DNA from: Apostichopus japonicus
Taxonomy: Eukaryota > Echinodermata > Holothuroidea > Aspidochirotida > Stichopodidae
Assembly: GCF_037975245.1 (NCBI RefSeq)
Contig: NC_092577.1
Span: 11,224,013-11,288,012 of the forward strand
Reading direction: 5' to 3'
DNA: 64,000 bases
The notes beneath the pieces are model-generated. The model was given only the letters and a program-made list of their open reading frames with translations, did not search any database and was not told the DNA's origin. How positions within the stretch are numbered: the first letter of the stretch is position 1; each line of letters opens with the position of its first letter. A program made the position numbers and the translations under genes. Below are positions 51,399 to 63,129 of this stretch, one piece after another.

Positions 51399-53159
51399 TA
51401 CATGTGTAACTGTAGAACGCTGACCGACAATATCCAACAACTTTAATGTTTTGTGAGGTATTTTCGATTGATCATGATAAAAGACTTCAAATTACCTTCG
51501 CCAAGCCTGATAATATTTAGGTTTGAACTGAGACAAGTAATATTTGTATTGCTCCATATGTGGGGATATCAAAGAAAAAAAACATGAAACATCATGAAAA
51601 CGTTTGCAGGAGAGCGAGGTAAGATTTACCACTTTGTTGTGAACATTTATTTGATAATTGTAAGTCTTAGTAAAGCCCTAAAACTGAAACGGCTATGTTT
51701 CAGCTTCAGAAATGATGTACTTTGTTATACAATTTTAGAGCTGAGGGAACTAAAGGTACTACATCAGCTATACAGTATCCAATGTTCCTTTAATGAGCTC
51801 TTATGTTATCAGCATGAGCAGTGTTTATTGTCTTGTCCAAGTAGCAGTGGGAAAATACAAAGGGTACTATCTGTATTTATTTTTGATAAGTACCAGATCT
51901 TGTTGGAGCAACGCAGCAGGCCAGCGCCAGTTAGTGTGCTAGTTGACACTTTATAATAAACCTCGGTTGCTGAAAATGATCGAGTTGCGGATTATTTTGT
52001 GATGTAAGCGGATCTTGCAGAAATTATTTTAAAAAGTGAATTTCAAAAAGTTAATTCAAAATTACCTGCCCCTTTTGTCAATAGTTAAGGTTATGCAATG
52101 TTGTAATGGCAGTCTTGCACACGCAATGAAGCTGTTGCACCACTTATTTCCTCCAGAATGACATTGAACAGTTGGTCTATATCAAAAATTTAGTGGCGGC
52201 TTATACAGTCGTTCTTATTTTTGTACATGCATTCTTTATAAACATTTGTACTAAATTGCAGCTCCTGAATACATTCAAACGTGGAGGGTACAGTTTTTCG
52301 GTCATTTAAAAATTATTCTTATCTGGTAAATGGCGATTGCCTGCCATATTGATGGTAAAATCCATCAAACTACTTAATAGTATGATTACACTCAAAGTGT
52401 ACTCATATCTAAAGGCTTTCATTAAACCTATAAGTGAAAAGAAAGTTGAAAAATAGAATACAACCTGAAGGTTCCTGCACGGCTCAGGTATAGCAACAAC
52501 TTGCATATTTATCAATTGTTTATTTTCGGTTTTGATGGAGATTGACGAGAAGCGCGGGTGACATGGACAATTTTTTTTATCGTAATAGTACTTTCAATTT
52601 CTCAGCATGCATACTTTCTTGAAATGCCACACTTTTAGAGCAATCTTGACATAACGATCACATTTGAAGCATTCAAACACTGTATCCATATTGTGAACGG
52701 TTAAAGTAAACACAAATTGTCAGAACACCATCATACGTATAATAAAAATCGGTTAGATGACTGCATTTTGACCCCAAGAAATGCTTCACATGCTAACATG
52801 ACCATAACAAGCGGTAACTGGAAAAATTTCTTTGAATATTTTTGAGAGCATTGGAACATGTTTTAGAAGTTTATTCAAGGATTTGAAACTACATTAATTC
52901 ATTATAATTATTGAAACAACACTGAGTCTTTAATTGAGTTTTGGTACACTTTTCAAGTAATGTTACTTTTGGTTCGTTTTATAATTCCTTTAAAATGATA
53001 GCCCAGTCCAACATTTATTTTAATATATAATTTGGGAATATATTCTGAGCATTAGGGAAGTTGGCATCGAATTTCTATACTGTTCTCGTAGGAGGTATTG
53101 GGAGCTAAAGTTGCCATCGCCTAAAAGGAGTAGGATTGCAAAACCCTGGTTAACCTGAT
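51399..53159. other. Intergenic, one unexplained open frame
   Basis: A 120-codon plus frame at 51594-51956 has no recognisable motif, and its composition is like its surroundings. I do not call it a gene. Nothing else was recognised. Confidence 0.3.
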
Positions 53160-53520
53160 ACCCAAAGAAAAGCTTGGACAGATCTCATGTTTTATATTTA
53201 TGTGTACCACATTGAGTACAGGATCCCTATAGGTTTTACTAGAGGTCAAACGTCATTTTTGTTCAACAGGTGTCATGATATCGCGACATTATATCCCAAG
53301 GAGAGAAGCTTCGACTAATCTCATCTTTAGTTTGTAGATGTAACACATTGAGTGAAAGAAGCCTATTGCTTTTATTGGTGGTCAAATGGTTATACCCATT
53401 TGAAAAGTATATCTCAGAAAGGGAACCTTGGTCAGATCGCGCGCTAAGTTTGTAGGTGTGCGACATTGATTAGAATAACCCTATTGAATTTGATAGAGAT
53501 CAACGTTATTTAAGGTCGAT
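53160..53520 (-). repeat. Diverged ~110-bp tandem repeat, TGACCT family
   Basis: At least three diverged units share GGACAGATCTCATG-like, CACATTGAGTRMA-like and GGTCAAACG-like segments (about 53172, 53308 and 53424). Reverse-complemented, they match the blocks starting at 29698 and 55047 (GGTACACCTAC, AGATCTGTCC, AGCTT). Confidence 0.5.
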
Positions 53521-54967
53521 TGGGGACAAATTGAAAAAAAAAAAAAACATCGTAAACACGATAGTTGAATGCTGAGAAGTTAAAGACAATAAGTATCAAT
53601 TTCGGTTATCAACTGCCAATGTAAATATTCTTTTCAAAACTCAATGCTTGTTCTTGTACTACATGAATTGAAGTGTCTTCTTTGTGTTTTGGTATTTTAT
53701 ATATATCAAACATATATTTGGCTCTTTATTACCCTAAACTGCGGTTTAAGATTAAGTTCGTTTGAGAAATTCGATTTTTCTTACTATGTGAGTGTTTATT
53801 CTCGTTGTTATTTACTATTCTGTTTTAGGAGGTCGGTGATTAAAAATATAGGAACAGGCATACTATAAGTGCTATCATAGCGTGTAGTTGCTAAAGACGT
53901 GCATGCGACATGCTAAAGACGCGCGACGTGTAGGCGTTGCTAGTGACTAATGAGACAAGGAGACAGACTCTGTCAGTCATACGCGATTGGCATCAAGTAA
54001 GTAGACGCCTTCGTCGCTTATACGAAACCAGTTTATGAAGATAGTGCCCCCTATAATCTCGATCAACATCATTGAGTTTTCGACACGTGACTAAGATTGT
54101 GTTTCGAAAGTGTACGGTTCTAGTTACACGTAAGGCAATCTGGTTAATGAAAATGAATGGCAACATCTTACAGTCCACTTATATTTGCTAAGTATTCAAA
54201 CAGGACTAAAATCGTTTGATTACATGTACGGCCTGTGTGTTAGCTAAATGTAATTCTTCCACTTTAATGTATTCATGCTAAATGCAATGAAACATTGGTG
54301 AAGAGGAGGTGGTGTCCCTGGAAGGATGTAAGTTTAATACACGCCTACATCCATTACATAACAAACAGCATAAGGTCTCCATCATTTGAAGCATGCATTT
54401 TCTTTTGGATTTACAGCTCATATGTGAGTTATTTTGTTTGTATCACTGGATGTGGATATTTTACTTGTTACTTGTTTGATTTTTATAAGGTAGCACGAAC
54501 AACTGTATTTGGATTCAAGTAGCTCAATTAGCCCATTTTCCAGTATACAAAAACCACCGTATATAACCTGATCGGATGGATCGAATTCATTTGTTAAACC
54601 CTTTGACTTAAATCAAGAACAGGGTGATAACTAATACCATGGACCGAGTTGCCACGTGGCAAATCCGTGGTAATACTTCTCTGTGATGTATTATGTTATT
54701 CGAGAAATATTGCTCACCTGTACCAAAGTTTGCTCAGAGTAAATGATTGATTAATAAATTAGAAACAGAATGCAAACTACAATGTGGTGTCGATGAAGTT
54801 ACATTAAACAAAATATATGAGTGTGACATAATGTAGGCTTTTGCCAGGTTGAACAAAATATTCCAACAAAATAATACCATAAAAAGCAATGAGATGTGAC
54901 AAAGAATATTCATATTGGTAGCTAATAACCGAAATCGACATTCATAATCCTCTTCTAATCAGCATCT
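53521..54967. other. Intergenic, nothing recognised
   Basis: AT-rich, short frames only. A CGTGCATGCGACATGCTAAAGACGCGCGACG patch near 53897 is locally CpG-rich but small. Confidence 0.25.
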
Positions 54968-55308
54968 GTTATTTTACTTCTGTGGACTCGAAATGACCTT
55001 AAAATTTGACCTCCACCAAAACAGGAAGCTTCTTATGCTCAATAGATGGTACACCTACAAACCAAGTATTAGATCTGTCCAGCTTCTCTTCTTGATATAC
55101 AGAGTTTACAAGGTTTTCACAATTTCACCCCTGGAGACTCCAAATGACCTTTGCACCTTTTTTGATGTAGCAAAACAACAGGCTTCTTGTACTTATTGTG
55201 GTACTCCTACACACTTATAAATATGAGATTGGTTTAAGATGCCCTTCTTGAGTTATCTTGTTAACAAAGCAAGGTATATCATACACATATACCCGCACCC
55301 ATCCGCCT

Positions 55309-55727
55309 ATGGCAAGCCATGTGGGACAAACACCGCATAATATATCCGCGTATTAATTCGAATATATACGCGTATTAATTGGAAAATACATGTGTGTGCA
55401 TGTGTATAGTTTCGCTGTTTGAAGAGATCTCGCGAGCCCGCCAAAATATTTATCGTAGATATATGTACACAGCAAGAGCGGAAATGTGTTTTCGTGTACA
55501 TTCGAATTAATCCGTGCATATATTGAATTTAATCCTCATATTTATTCTGTTTAATACGTGTATGTATTCGAATTAATACGTGTATATATTCGAATTAATA
55601 TGCGGATATATTTAAGCCATATGATTGGCTAATAATATATACGCGTATATATCCCAATTAATACGCGTATAAATTCCAATTAATACGCGGATATATTATG
55701 CAGTGTGTGTCCCACATGGCTTGCCAT
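55309..55727. mobile_element. MITE with ATGGCAAGCCAT ends and 8-bp target duplication
   Basis: A 419-bp element whose ends begin ATGGCAAGCCATGTGGGACA. About 50 terminal bp are inverted repeats with two mismatches. ATCCGCCT flanks it on both sides (55301-55308 and 55728-55735), while copy 1 of the duplication has one ATCCGCCT and no element (near 29959). The interior is built of short palindromic AT/CG motifs such as ATACGCGTAT and AATTCGAATT. It has no coding capacity. Confidence 0.85.
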
Positions 55728-55735
55728 ATCCGCCT

Positions 55736-58237
55736 GCATGACTGCAAATTCCATCGAAACGGAAAAAGGGAGAAAACCATCATTCCGACTTCCTCCGTAT
55801 TGTCTTTAAGCCAATGTTAAACGAAATTTGATGGATTGAACCAGGTAATCATTTTCTAATTATTCTTTTGAGTTTCAACTTTCTCAAAACGAAAATTTGT
55901 CGTTATATCCTTACTATCAACATATGTTTTCCTTTCTCTTCAGACAGTCGTGTAAGAGAGGTTAAGAGGAAACCAGTCATTAACACAAGAGTCAGTGGAA
56001 GGGGGGGGGGGGGGGAGTACTGAAGAAGAACGCTGTAAGGTCGACAGGTGTGGGCAGTAGAGCAGTAGTCTCCGAGTGCAGGAGTCACGACTGTCTTGGC
56101 GGGAAATTTTGAGGGCATCCCTCAAAACGTTCTTTAAATTAGACAGCTTCTACGACTATTCTGTCCCATTTTAACAGCGAGTCATGCATTATCTACTCTG
56201 GTCTTTGTCTTTCTTCTAGAAATTATACTTAGGTAGGTCGACGATGACTGCATTTTTATAGTGCATACCAACATTTATGTTACAAATACTGTTTCCGCAG
56301 TGCTCTTTAAAAAAAATAGGTGTTGCTATTATCTTTCTCTATCAATATGTTAGTCGATCACAACAGCGAGTCACGTATTATCTACTTTCGTCATTCTTTT
56401 TGAAATTAAACTTAAGTAAGTCGACGATGATTGATTTTTTCAGCCCAACCTTTCATTGCACGCTATGAGGTATAAAAAAATATATGTTCAGTGCGTATTA
56501 TGTATGGCACAAATAACGTTTCCTTGGTGCTTTTAAAAAATAGGTGTTGCTGTAATGCTTTTATTACTCTCTTTCTATCTGTCTGTCAGTCGATCATGCC
56601 TTAAAGAGTTAGACGTTGCATTGATACCTTATGTTCCAAGAAATATAGAAACATTCGAGCACGTGTTTTAGCCTATATATTTTCGATTGATAAGATAATC
56701 GATATAATTTTACTATATGTTGCAACACTACTCTAAATGATGGCAACACTTTAATGTGCGAAATAAGGTCAATGTACATTTTAGTTCAAACAGAGCTAAG
56801 CTCAACTCTTAGAATACATTGCTCTTCCAAAGAACTGGTCTGAATTTGTCATAATTTGAAGGATGACAATGCTTCAGAGAGCACCATGATCTCATATTTG
56901 GGGATCTAATTTTAGGACATATAGAAACAACATTGAATAGTTTTCCACAATGCAATGTGAACCTTGATGTGGGGTACAAGTTTGATTTATTTTTGCTTTC
57001 TGATTTTATGCCCAGTGATGATGGAAATTGAACAAGGTGTTGCCCATGAGCTTCAACGAAGACAACATAAATTAAGGCAATCGTCATATTGTGTACAGGG
57101 GGTGTAGAGAGGGTCAACACATGAAATCCTTTTAACAACTTATCCTCTCAAGGATATTGGATATATGAATGATAAAAAGGATCAAACTGTGAAATCTATT
57201 TCAAGCGCATCTTGTGAGTGCTTTGCCCAACTTTTTACCAACTTTGGTCCGCGGGTCTTTACTGTCTTCAACACCATTGGTTAATAAATCTGAAAAAAAA
57301 ATCTTTGGGCTGTATGTAAAACAGTAGGCAAGCATCTATGGCCAGCACTAATTTTTCATTGATGTAATTTTTACGATTGTTACTCTACTGGAAGAGTTCA
57401 ACATTATATATTTTCCTATCGCATATATTTGTTGGTTCAGAGCAGCTGACATATAGAGGTTTGTTAGACTTTAGTTCAGCCACCTTGATAGATAGATGAG
57501 CCTCCATTTATAAGATATGATTTTAGTATACATGTCCCTGTGTATTACAACGATATCGGACATCCACAAGAGCATAGCAGTAAATGTGGGTAGGTGCACA
57601 CAAGTATCCCATATATAGTTAGTGATTGGCTCAAATGGAGATGTTGTGTTTATATTAATGACGACAATAAAGTTAGCACGATGTGCGGAGAGTTGACTAA
57701 AAGCTTCATTCAATGAATCACATTTAACATGTTCAGAGAAATGTTGTTCTTTTTTATAATATGGCTAAAGAAACTTTTTAGAGTACTGAAGATCACATGC
57801 TGGTAAAGAATAAGTCGTTACCAAGAATTAAATATATCATGGCTACTTCTTTTGTATTTTTTAATATCTTTACCATCCTCATTTCGTTCGGTATTTCTGT
57901 TCGGGGAAGGGATTGGTCGGGATCACTCAGGCTACTGCCACTGACTCCGACAATGTGCAGCTTTACACTACCACCACAACACTTTGGAAGAAAGTGTTAC
58001 CCATAGAGTTATAGAAGTCTATCCACTACAAATTATACTAACAAAAGTCTTTGAACAAAAGTTACTTTTGACATACTCACTCCAAACCCGCCTCTCATCC
58101 CGGTAATTGAATAACTGCATGATGATATAGCTAGAGATTTGCACTAAACATCTAATTTAATTAATGTTTAGTCTTACTTATTCTCACAACGACTAAAGCA
58201 GTATTTGTAAATTTCTTTATTATTTTGTAAATTGCAG
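55736..58237. other. 5' flank/intron of TRIM D
   Basis: Shared with copy 1. A G-run at about 56001-56016 is expanded relative to copy 1 (GGGGGAGGGGG near 30236). No coding exon recognised. A 5' exon feeding the acceptor at 58236-58237 must lie in or beyond this stretch. Confidence 0.4.
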
Positions 58238-58256
58238 AATCTCGTCATCAAGACAA

Positions 58257-60380
58257 ATGGCTTCGTCAACTCCTCTTACTGATCTGTCAGAGAAATTCTT
58301 CGTGTGTTATGTTTGCCAGGAAAGAAGTAGAGAACTGAAATTTCATATGTATTTTAAAAATCGCTTGAAGTGTCCATTGTGTAAACAGGAATTCGAGATA
58401 CCAAAGAAATGGGTTGACAATTTCAAGACCGACTTCCATATGAACAGTGTGCTTCAGTTCATACAATTGAAAAAGTCTTTTGAAGAATTAAAGAGATGTT
58501 TTTTCTGTTTTAAGGATATAAAAGTTTCAGCTTATTGTTTTAAGTGCAGAGATTACTTGTGTAAACAATTTTACAAGGTTCAAGTCAGCAGTAAAATGTT
58601 TACAGATCTCAAAACCTATATTCTGAGCTTGGATAACATAGAAGCAAAGAATATGACACTGGATAAATTAACATCACTAATGGAGGATCCCAGGTGCCAT
58701 ATCCATGACAAAAAAGAAGCGCAATTATGCTGCAGTTCTTGCAGAAATGTACCTGTGTGCTCGGCTTGTACATATAATAAGCACAAAGGTCATGACCTGC
58801 ATGACGTAACTGAAATAGCAGAACGGGAAAGAAAATTACTGAAACAAGAACTTGCTGAACTAAACAAATACAAAGATGAACTATACGAATTGCCAATGAA
58901 CATACAAATTACTCAACAGAAGCTGAATGAAAATGCCATGATAAAGACAGAAGGATTGATAAATCAGCACCAGCAGCAGACACACAAGATTAAAGATCAA
59001 CTTGCGGAATGTACTAAGGAACGAAAAAGAGGTTTAGAAGACATCGGAAGCAGAAGAAGAGATAATGACCGTCAGATCACTCTTAATTTGAAAAAGGAAT
59101 TGGGACAAGTTAAAGAGAAATATGATAAAATCAGGAAAACAGCAAATCAAGAATATGACAACGAATCTGAAGAGTTAATAAACAAATGTGATGAAACCGA
59201 GGGCGCACTCTTGAAAAAACTTGACAGCCTAGATGCTAACTTGAAGAATTTTACATCAGCAAAAGACCTGCTTTTAGGGCAAAATGAAGATGAACTAAAA
59301 CCATTAAGAGAATATTGCGAACAGATTATTAAACGATACGAGAACCTAACAGCAACGACCTCATCTATTCTTGCTACTAAAGACGATTGGACACACGCTC
59401 AGTGTATTCCTGATATTAGAGCAGCATGTGAACCTCTGATAGAAGAAATGAAAAAGGAATATCCACAGTTAGAATATTTATCTGATTTCGACATCAGTGA
59501 TATAATGAAGGCTATCAAAGACAACGTCACAATTGCTCAGCATCAAGAGTCCGTGGTTGATGTTGCAGGAATCAAAGTTAAAGGAGGACGATTCAAATAT
59601 ATTAAAAGCAGAGGAAATGTCAAGATTGTCATAATTCATATACCATCTGAAAGGTACTCACATATCACTGTGTTCAACAGAAAAGGTGAAATACAACGAA
59701 AGGATCAGATTAAGATGGATGAGGGCATTTCCATCTGCGGTCTATTATATGGGTTCAAAACTGTAACATGGAATTTTTGGTCTGAAATCGGTATATATGA
59801 TGTACGTGATGGCGCATATATAAAAAAGGACATTCTTGACGTCATGACGTTGTGGCCATCCGATCAGGAAGTGAGTTGTGTAACTACAGATCCCGTGAAG
59901 AATCATATTATTGTTGGTACTGACAGCAGAGATGTGTATGTATTTACTGATCAAATGAATTACAGCCACATGATAACACTACCAGCTGTAATCGATGCAT
60001 CTGATGATATCACTGTACATAGAGATAGTCTCCTGGTATGTTGCAACTATGGTAAGAGAGCATTTGCAGTCACCATGGAGGAATCACAGAGTAAGCTGAT
60101 GTATGAATTCACCAAACCAGGTCTTGATGGCTTGGACTGGATACCTATCAGTGTCTGCACAGACAATAATGAGTTCATATACATGATATGGAAAGCAGAC
60201 ACATTTTGGCAGAGACGTATGCTGGTACAATACAGTCAGGATGGCCGACAGTTACTCACAACAAGAATAGTAGATGATGACGTTTACCGTGTGTCAACAT
60301 TTGAAGAGAACGGGATAGAAAAACTCTTGATGACCGCAATGATGGGATCTTTCCACACGTTCGACCTAGTAGTGACGTAG
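58257..60380 (+). CDS. TRIM-like protein D with degenerate RING, intact
   Basis: A 707-residue frame in one exon, starting 19 bases after a splice acceptor (TTGCAG). The RING keeps C17/C20 and C39/C42 but only 18 residues separate the two pairs, and the central C-x-H...C-x2-C ligands are gone. B-box 1 keeps C81, C84, C94, C97 and C102, but F105 occupies an expected Cys and the His ligands are missing. B-box 2 (C147, H150, C159, C162, C168, C171, H179, H182) looks complete. A charged coiled coil spans about 185-400. Residues 430-707 form repeated beta-type blocks (NHIIVGTDSRDVYVFTDQ, VQYSQDGRQLLTTR), resembling a C-terminal propeller of TRIM56/TRIM2-like proteins. Such proteins act in signalling or innate immunity. 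Without a working RING, ligase activity is doubtful, so it may act as a scaffold or modifier. Confidence 0.85.
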   Translation: MASSTPLTDLSEKFFVCYVCQERSRELKFHMYFKNRLKCPLCKQEFEIPKKWVDNFKTDFHMNSVLQFIQLKKSFEELKRCFFCFKDIKVSAYCFKCRDYLCKQFYKVQVSSKMFTDLKTYILSLDNIEAKNMTLDKLTSLMEDPRCHIHDKKEAQLCCSSCRNVPVCSACTYNKHKGHDLHDVTEIAERERKLLKQELAELNKYKDELYELPMNIQITQQKLNENAMIKTEGLINQHQQQTHKIKDQLAECTKERKRGLEDIGSRRRDNDRQITLNLKKELGQVKEKYDKIRKTANQEYDNESEELINKCDETEGALLKKLDSLDANLKNFTSAKDLLLGQNEDELKPLREYCEQIIKRYENLTATTSSILATKDDWTHAQCIPDIRAACEPLIEEMKKEYPQLEYLSDFDISDIMKAIKDNVTIAQHQESVVDVAGIKVKGGRFKYIKSRGNVKIVIIHIPSERYSHITVFNRKGEIQRKDQIKMDEGISICGLLYGFKTVTWNFWSEIGIYDVRDGAYIKKDILDVMTLWPSDQEVSCVTTDPVKNHIIVGTDSRDVYVFTDQMNYSHMITLPAVIDASDDITVHRDSLLVCCNYGKRAFAVTMEESQSKLMYEFTKPGLDGLDWIPISVCTDNNEFIYMIWKADTFWQRRMLVQYSQDGRQLLTTRIVDDDVYRVSTFEENGIEKLLMTAMMGSFHTFDLVVT

Positions 60381-61764
60381 ACGTAGGAAATTTTTTCAAG
60401 TCATTAATATAAGCAACCTTAGAACTTCAGGGTGCTCTCAGCCTTAATATACTGACATTTATTTATCGAGAAATATTACTTCTTAAGTTTATATTACAAT
60501 GTTTGATATATTTGATATCTTGATTATTTAGATCGGACAGATAATTTCTATAAACAGCATCATCATGACTAATCCTTTGTTAATATATTTCAACAGCTGT
60601 TCGGAATAGTGATATCCAAGTCTTATCTTCTTGGTAAAATATTTCATCTGTTTAGCGCAGCTCCTTGGTGGGAGTTACTGATATAAAGTTGTTTCCGAGA
60701 ATATTCCATTGGTGAGCCCCTCTTGAATGTAGACCATGGCAAAGGCAAATATGTACTTAACGAGTTATAGTAACTCACCGAGGTATATATGACAGGAATA
60801 CACTAAAACAATGAAAGACTAATTAAAAATTAATTATTGAAAAAGTGTATCATTGTACATGCACCTCTGACTGTACCTGACTGACTATCAAATTAAATAA
60901 TGTGAGATAATTGTTTAGGTTAAATTTATTTTGCATATATACTTCTGTATATTATTACTTTAAAGGATTACATCAATATACACTCTTTGGTTGTTTGTTT
61001 GTAAATTTTTACTTTTTTGGAATTTTATTTCATCCAACTGTACAGTTGATGAAGTATAAACATTCAAATATCCGAACCAAAATCTGTTACATCATAATTA
61101 AAAAAAAACAAAATTAACATATAAGAAATCGTTTTAATCATCAGGTTTAATCATCAGTTTTAATCATCTTTCAAAAACAATTTTGTTTGTGATTTTTTCT
61201 TCTCTATCAATCTGAACAAATCTTGGCAACTTGTAAATCGTAAATATGACTGACATTTATTTTTCTCACAAATATCGTCTTTTCTTCTCTGCATTACGTC
61301 AGTTTTGGGGTTGGCGTGTCGGGGGGGGGGGGCTGGGGGGGGGGGGGGTTATCGTAATATGTCTGCTGTAGCGAAAAAGAGAGATGTATTTGAATTTCCT
61401 TTCAGATCCAACAGGTCCTTTTTAACTAATTGAGCTGGTGTCATGGTTATGCGTCTCTCTTTGTTGTTAAAATTCATTTATTTCATTTTATGAATATAAA
61501 AGTCTTATCAAGGCCACATAATGTCAAGATTTTTAAATAAAGGGCTCTGATGTGGCAAAGGTATACTCCTAATTTGACTTTAGTGTGGCATCATTAAGCA
61601 GAAAATTTGTTGTTCTAGACCCTAGGGTCTAGAGCATAATTTAGTTTAGAAAGAAATAATCCAACCGTTGCTGATTCTCTTTTATTTGGACACGATCTGT
61701 ATATATTTGCCATCTTTATATTACATTGAATGACATACAAAAAGGCATCAAAAGATGCACAGTG

Positions 61765-61767
<3 letters not shown>
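60381..61767. other. 3' UTR and flank of TRIM D
   Basis: Homologous to the regions after copies A and B. G-runs occur at 61321-61349. The poly(A) signal candidate is at 61536-61541. Confidence 0.6.
61536..61541 (+). promoter_or_regulatory. AATAAA poly(A) signal candidate, TRIM D
   Basis: AATAAA followed by GGGCTCTGATGTGGC, 1.16 kb after the stop codon and conserved in copies A and B. Confidence 0.45.

Positions 61768-61796
<29 letters not shown>
61768..61796. repeat. (AT)n microsatellite, left of solo LTR
   Basis: Alternating AT directly abutting the TGTTACG start of the LTR. The array resumes after the LTR, so the LTR appears to have inserted into it. Confidence 0.85.
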
Positions 61797-61800
<4 letters not shown>

Positions 61801-62850
61801 ACGAGAAAACAACCTAATTTTCTCGTGTGTACGTATTTTCTATCTTGCCTGTTTCACCGTATTAAAATGTTTCTTACGTAATGTTTAAGCTAGGAGGTCT
61901 CTAGTTTGTGTAACTTGAGTATCATTTTATTGCTGGCTGCGAGAGTTGGTTCTTCCTGCCGAGGCTTTATGTAAACAGTCCGGTGGACAAGGCCTCCTTC
62001 GTTCTTAGTATACGGGGAATTTTTAGGGGTGCATAGACAGTGGGGCGGGGTTAGCTCACATTCGTATAGCCCTGTAGAGAGCGTTGACCGGCTGTAATTG
62101 GGTTATGGCGGTTGTCAATCTTACTGGCTATTTCTTTATTGGTCAGTTAATCGTGTATAGGATTCAACACAGTTACGGGGTCGTTTATAATATCGTGCGA
62201 GGAGCGTTTTTAGGCATTACGTTAGGGTATATTTAGAGTTAGTTGCTAGGCAGAATCTATGCCGAATTTGTACGTTGTTTTAGGGACTTATAGATTATTT
62301 TTGGCTTGCGCAGAGAATCGAGTAAAGCACTCTACAGCTGCGCTGCGTTACTGCTTGTGCCTGCATGCATTATGTAACTGCGCTGCGTAACTGCTTGTGC
62401 CTGCGCAAGGTCGTCGCAGCGTAGGGTTCGCGGGCTGACGAACCTCATCGTTAGCTGCGCTGCGTTGTCCTTACGCTGCGTCGCCCTTGACGCAGTACCG
62501 ATATTTAGCCTGCGTTGTGCCTGCGTTGTCTTCGACGCAGCGCCTAGTTAGCAGTGCTGCTAGGCAGCTTACATATAAGGGATTAGTTTCCCTTGACAGG
62601 GCTAGTTAATGTACGCCACCCTTGTTATTGTGTTTAGGTATTATTGTATCACTTTCTGTATATATTATTTGGTTATGACTTAACGAAAGATGTACGGCAG
62701 GTACATTGTTTATCTAATTATACTTTTTAAACTCTTAATGCACTGTTAGTGTACTTCTTTTCAACGGTGTCCTCGAGTCTCTCTCTGTACAACCCCCTTC
62801 CTCACTTGCCGACTGGGTTCTTCACCATACCACCGAAGCGGAAAGCGTTG

Positions 62851-62852
<2 letters not shown>
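61797..62852. mobile_element. Solo LTR, copy 2
   Basis: A 1,056-bp block with TG...CA ends (TGTTACGAG to GCGTTGCA), closely similar to 36355-37395. It lacks the 28-bp hairpin and has a small extra direct repeat near 62355-62400 (AACTGCGCTGCGTAACTG). AT repeats border both sides. Confidence 0.6.

Positions 62853-62897
<45 letters not shown>
62853..62897. repeat. (AT)n microsatellite, right of solo LTR
   Basis: Alternating AT immediately after the LTR end. Confidence 0.85.
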
Positions 62898-62898
<1 letters not shown>

Positions 62899-63129
62899 AT
62901 ATATGATTACTTAATGTATCATGTTTTCTGCAAATACCTTAAATGTATGAATTTGAGGATTGTACAATATAGCCTACATACATAACAAGAGCCCAAGGGC
63001 ACTGTGGTTCCTTGCGTATGGGTATATGACAATAGACATAATAATATCATAGCAAGATTGGGCTCTAATAGTCCAAGTTATTGTGGTCCTACATGTACCC
63101 ATTAAGTAACCAACACTATAGCCAACACT

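Larger units (their letters stand above)
55047..62852 (+). repeat. Segmental duplication, copy 2 (carries TRIM D)
   Basis: Runs parallel to 29698-37395: TGACCT-family repeats, the ~181-bp tandem repeat (56175-56610), the TRIM-like gene, a 3' flank with AATAAA, and a solo LTR. Unlike copy 1 it contains a 419-bp MITE in the 5' flank and lacks the 363-bp element before the LTR. Confidence 0.85.

Noticed and set aside
51594-51956. 120-codon plus frame
   Set aside because: No family resemblance, no splice signals in the right places and composition like surrounding DNA.
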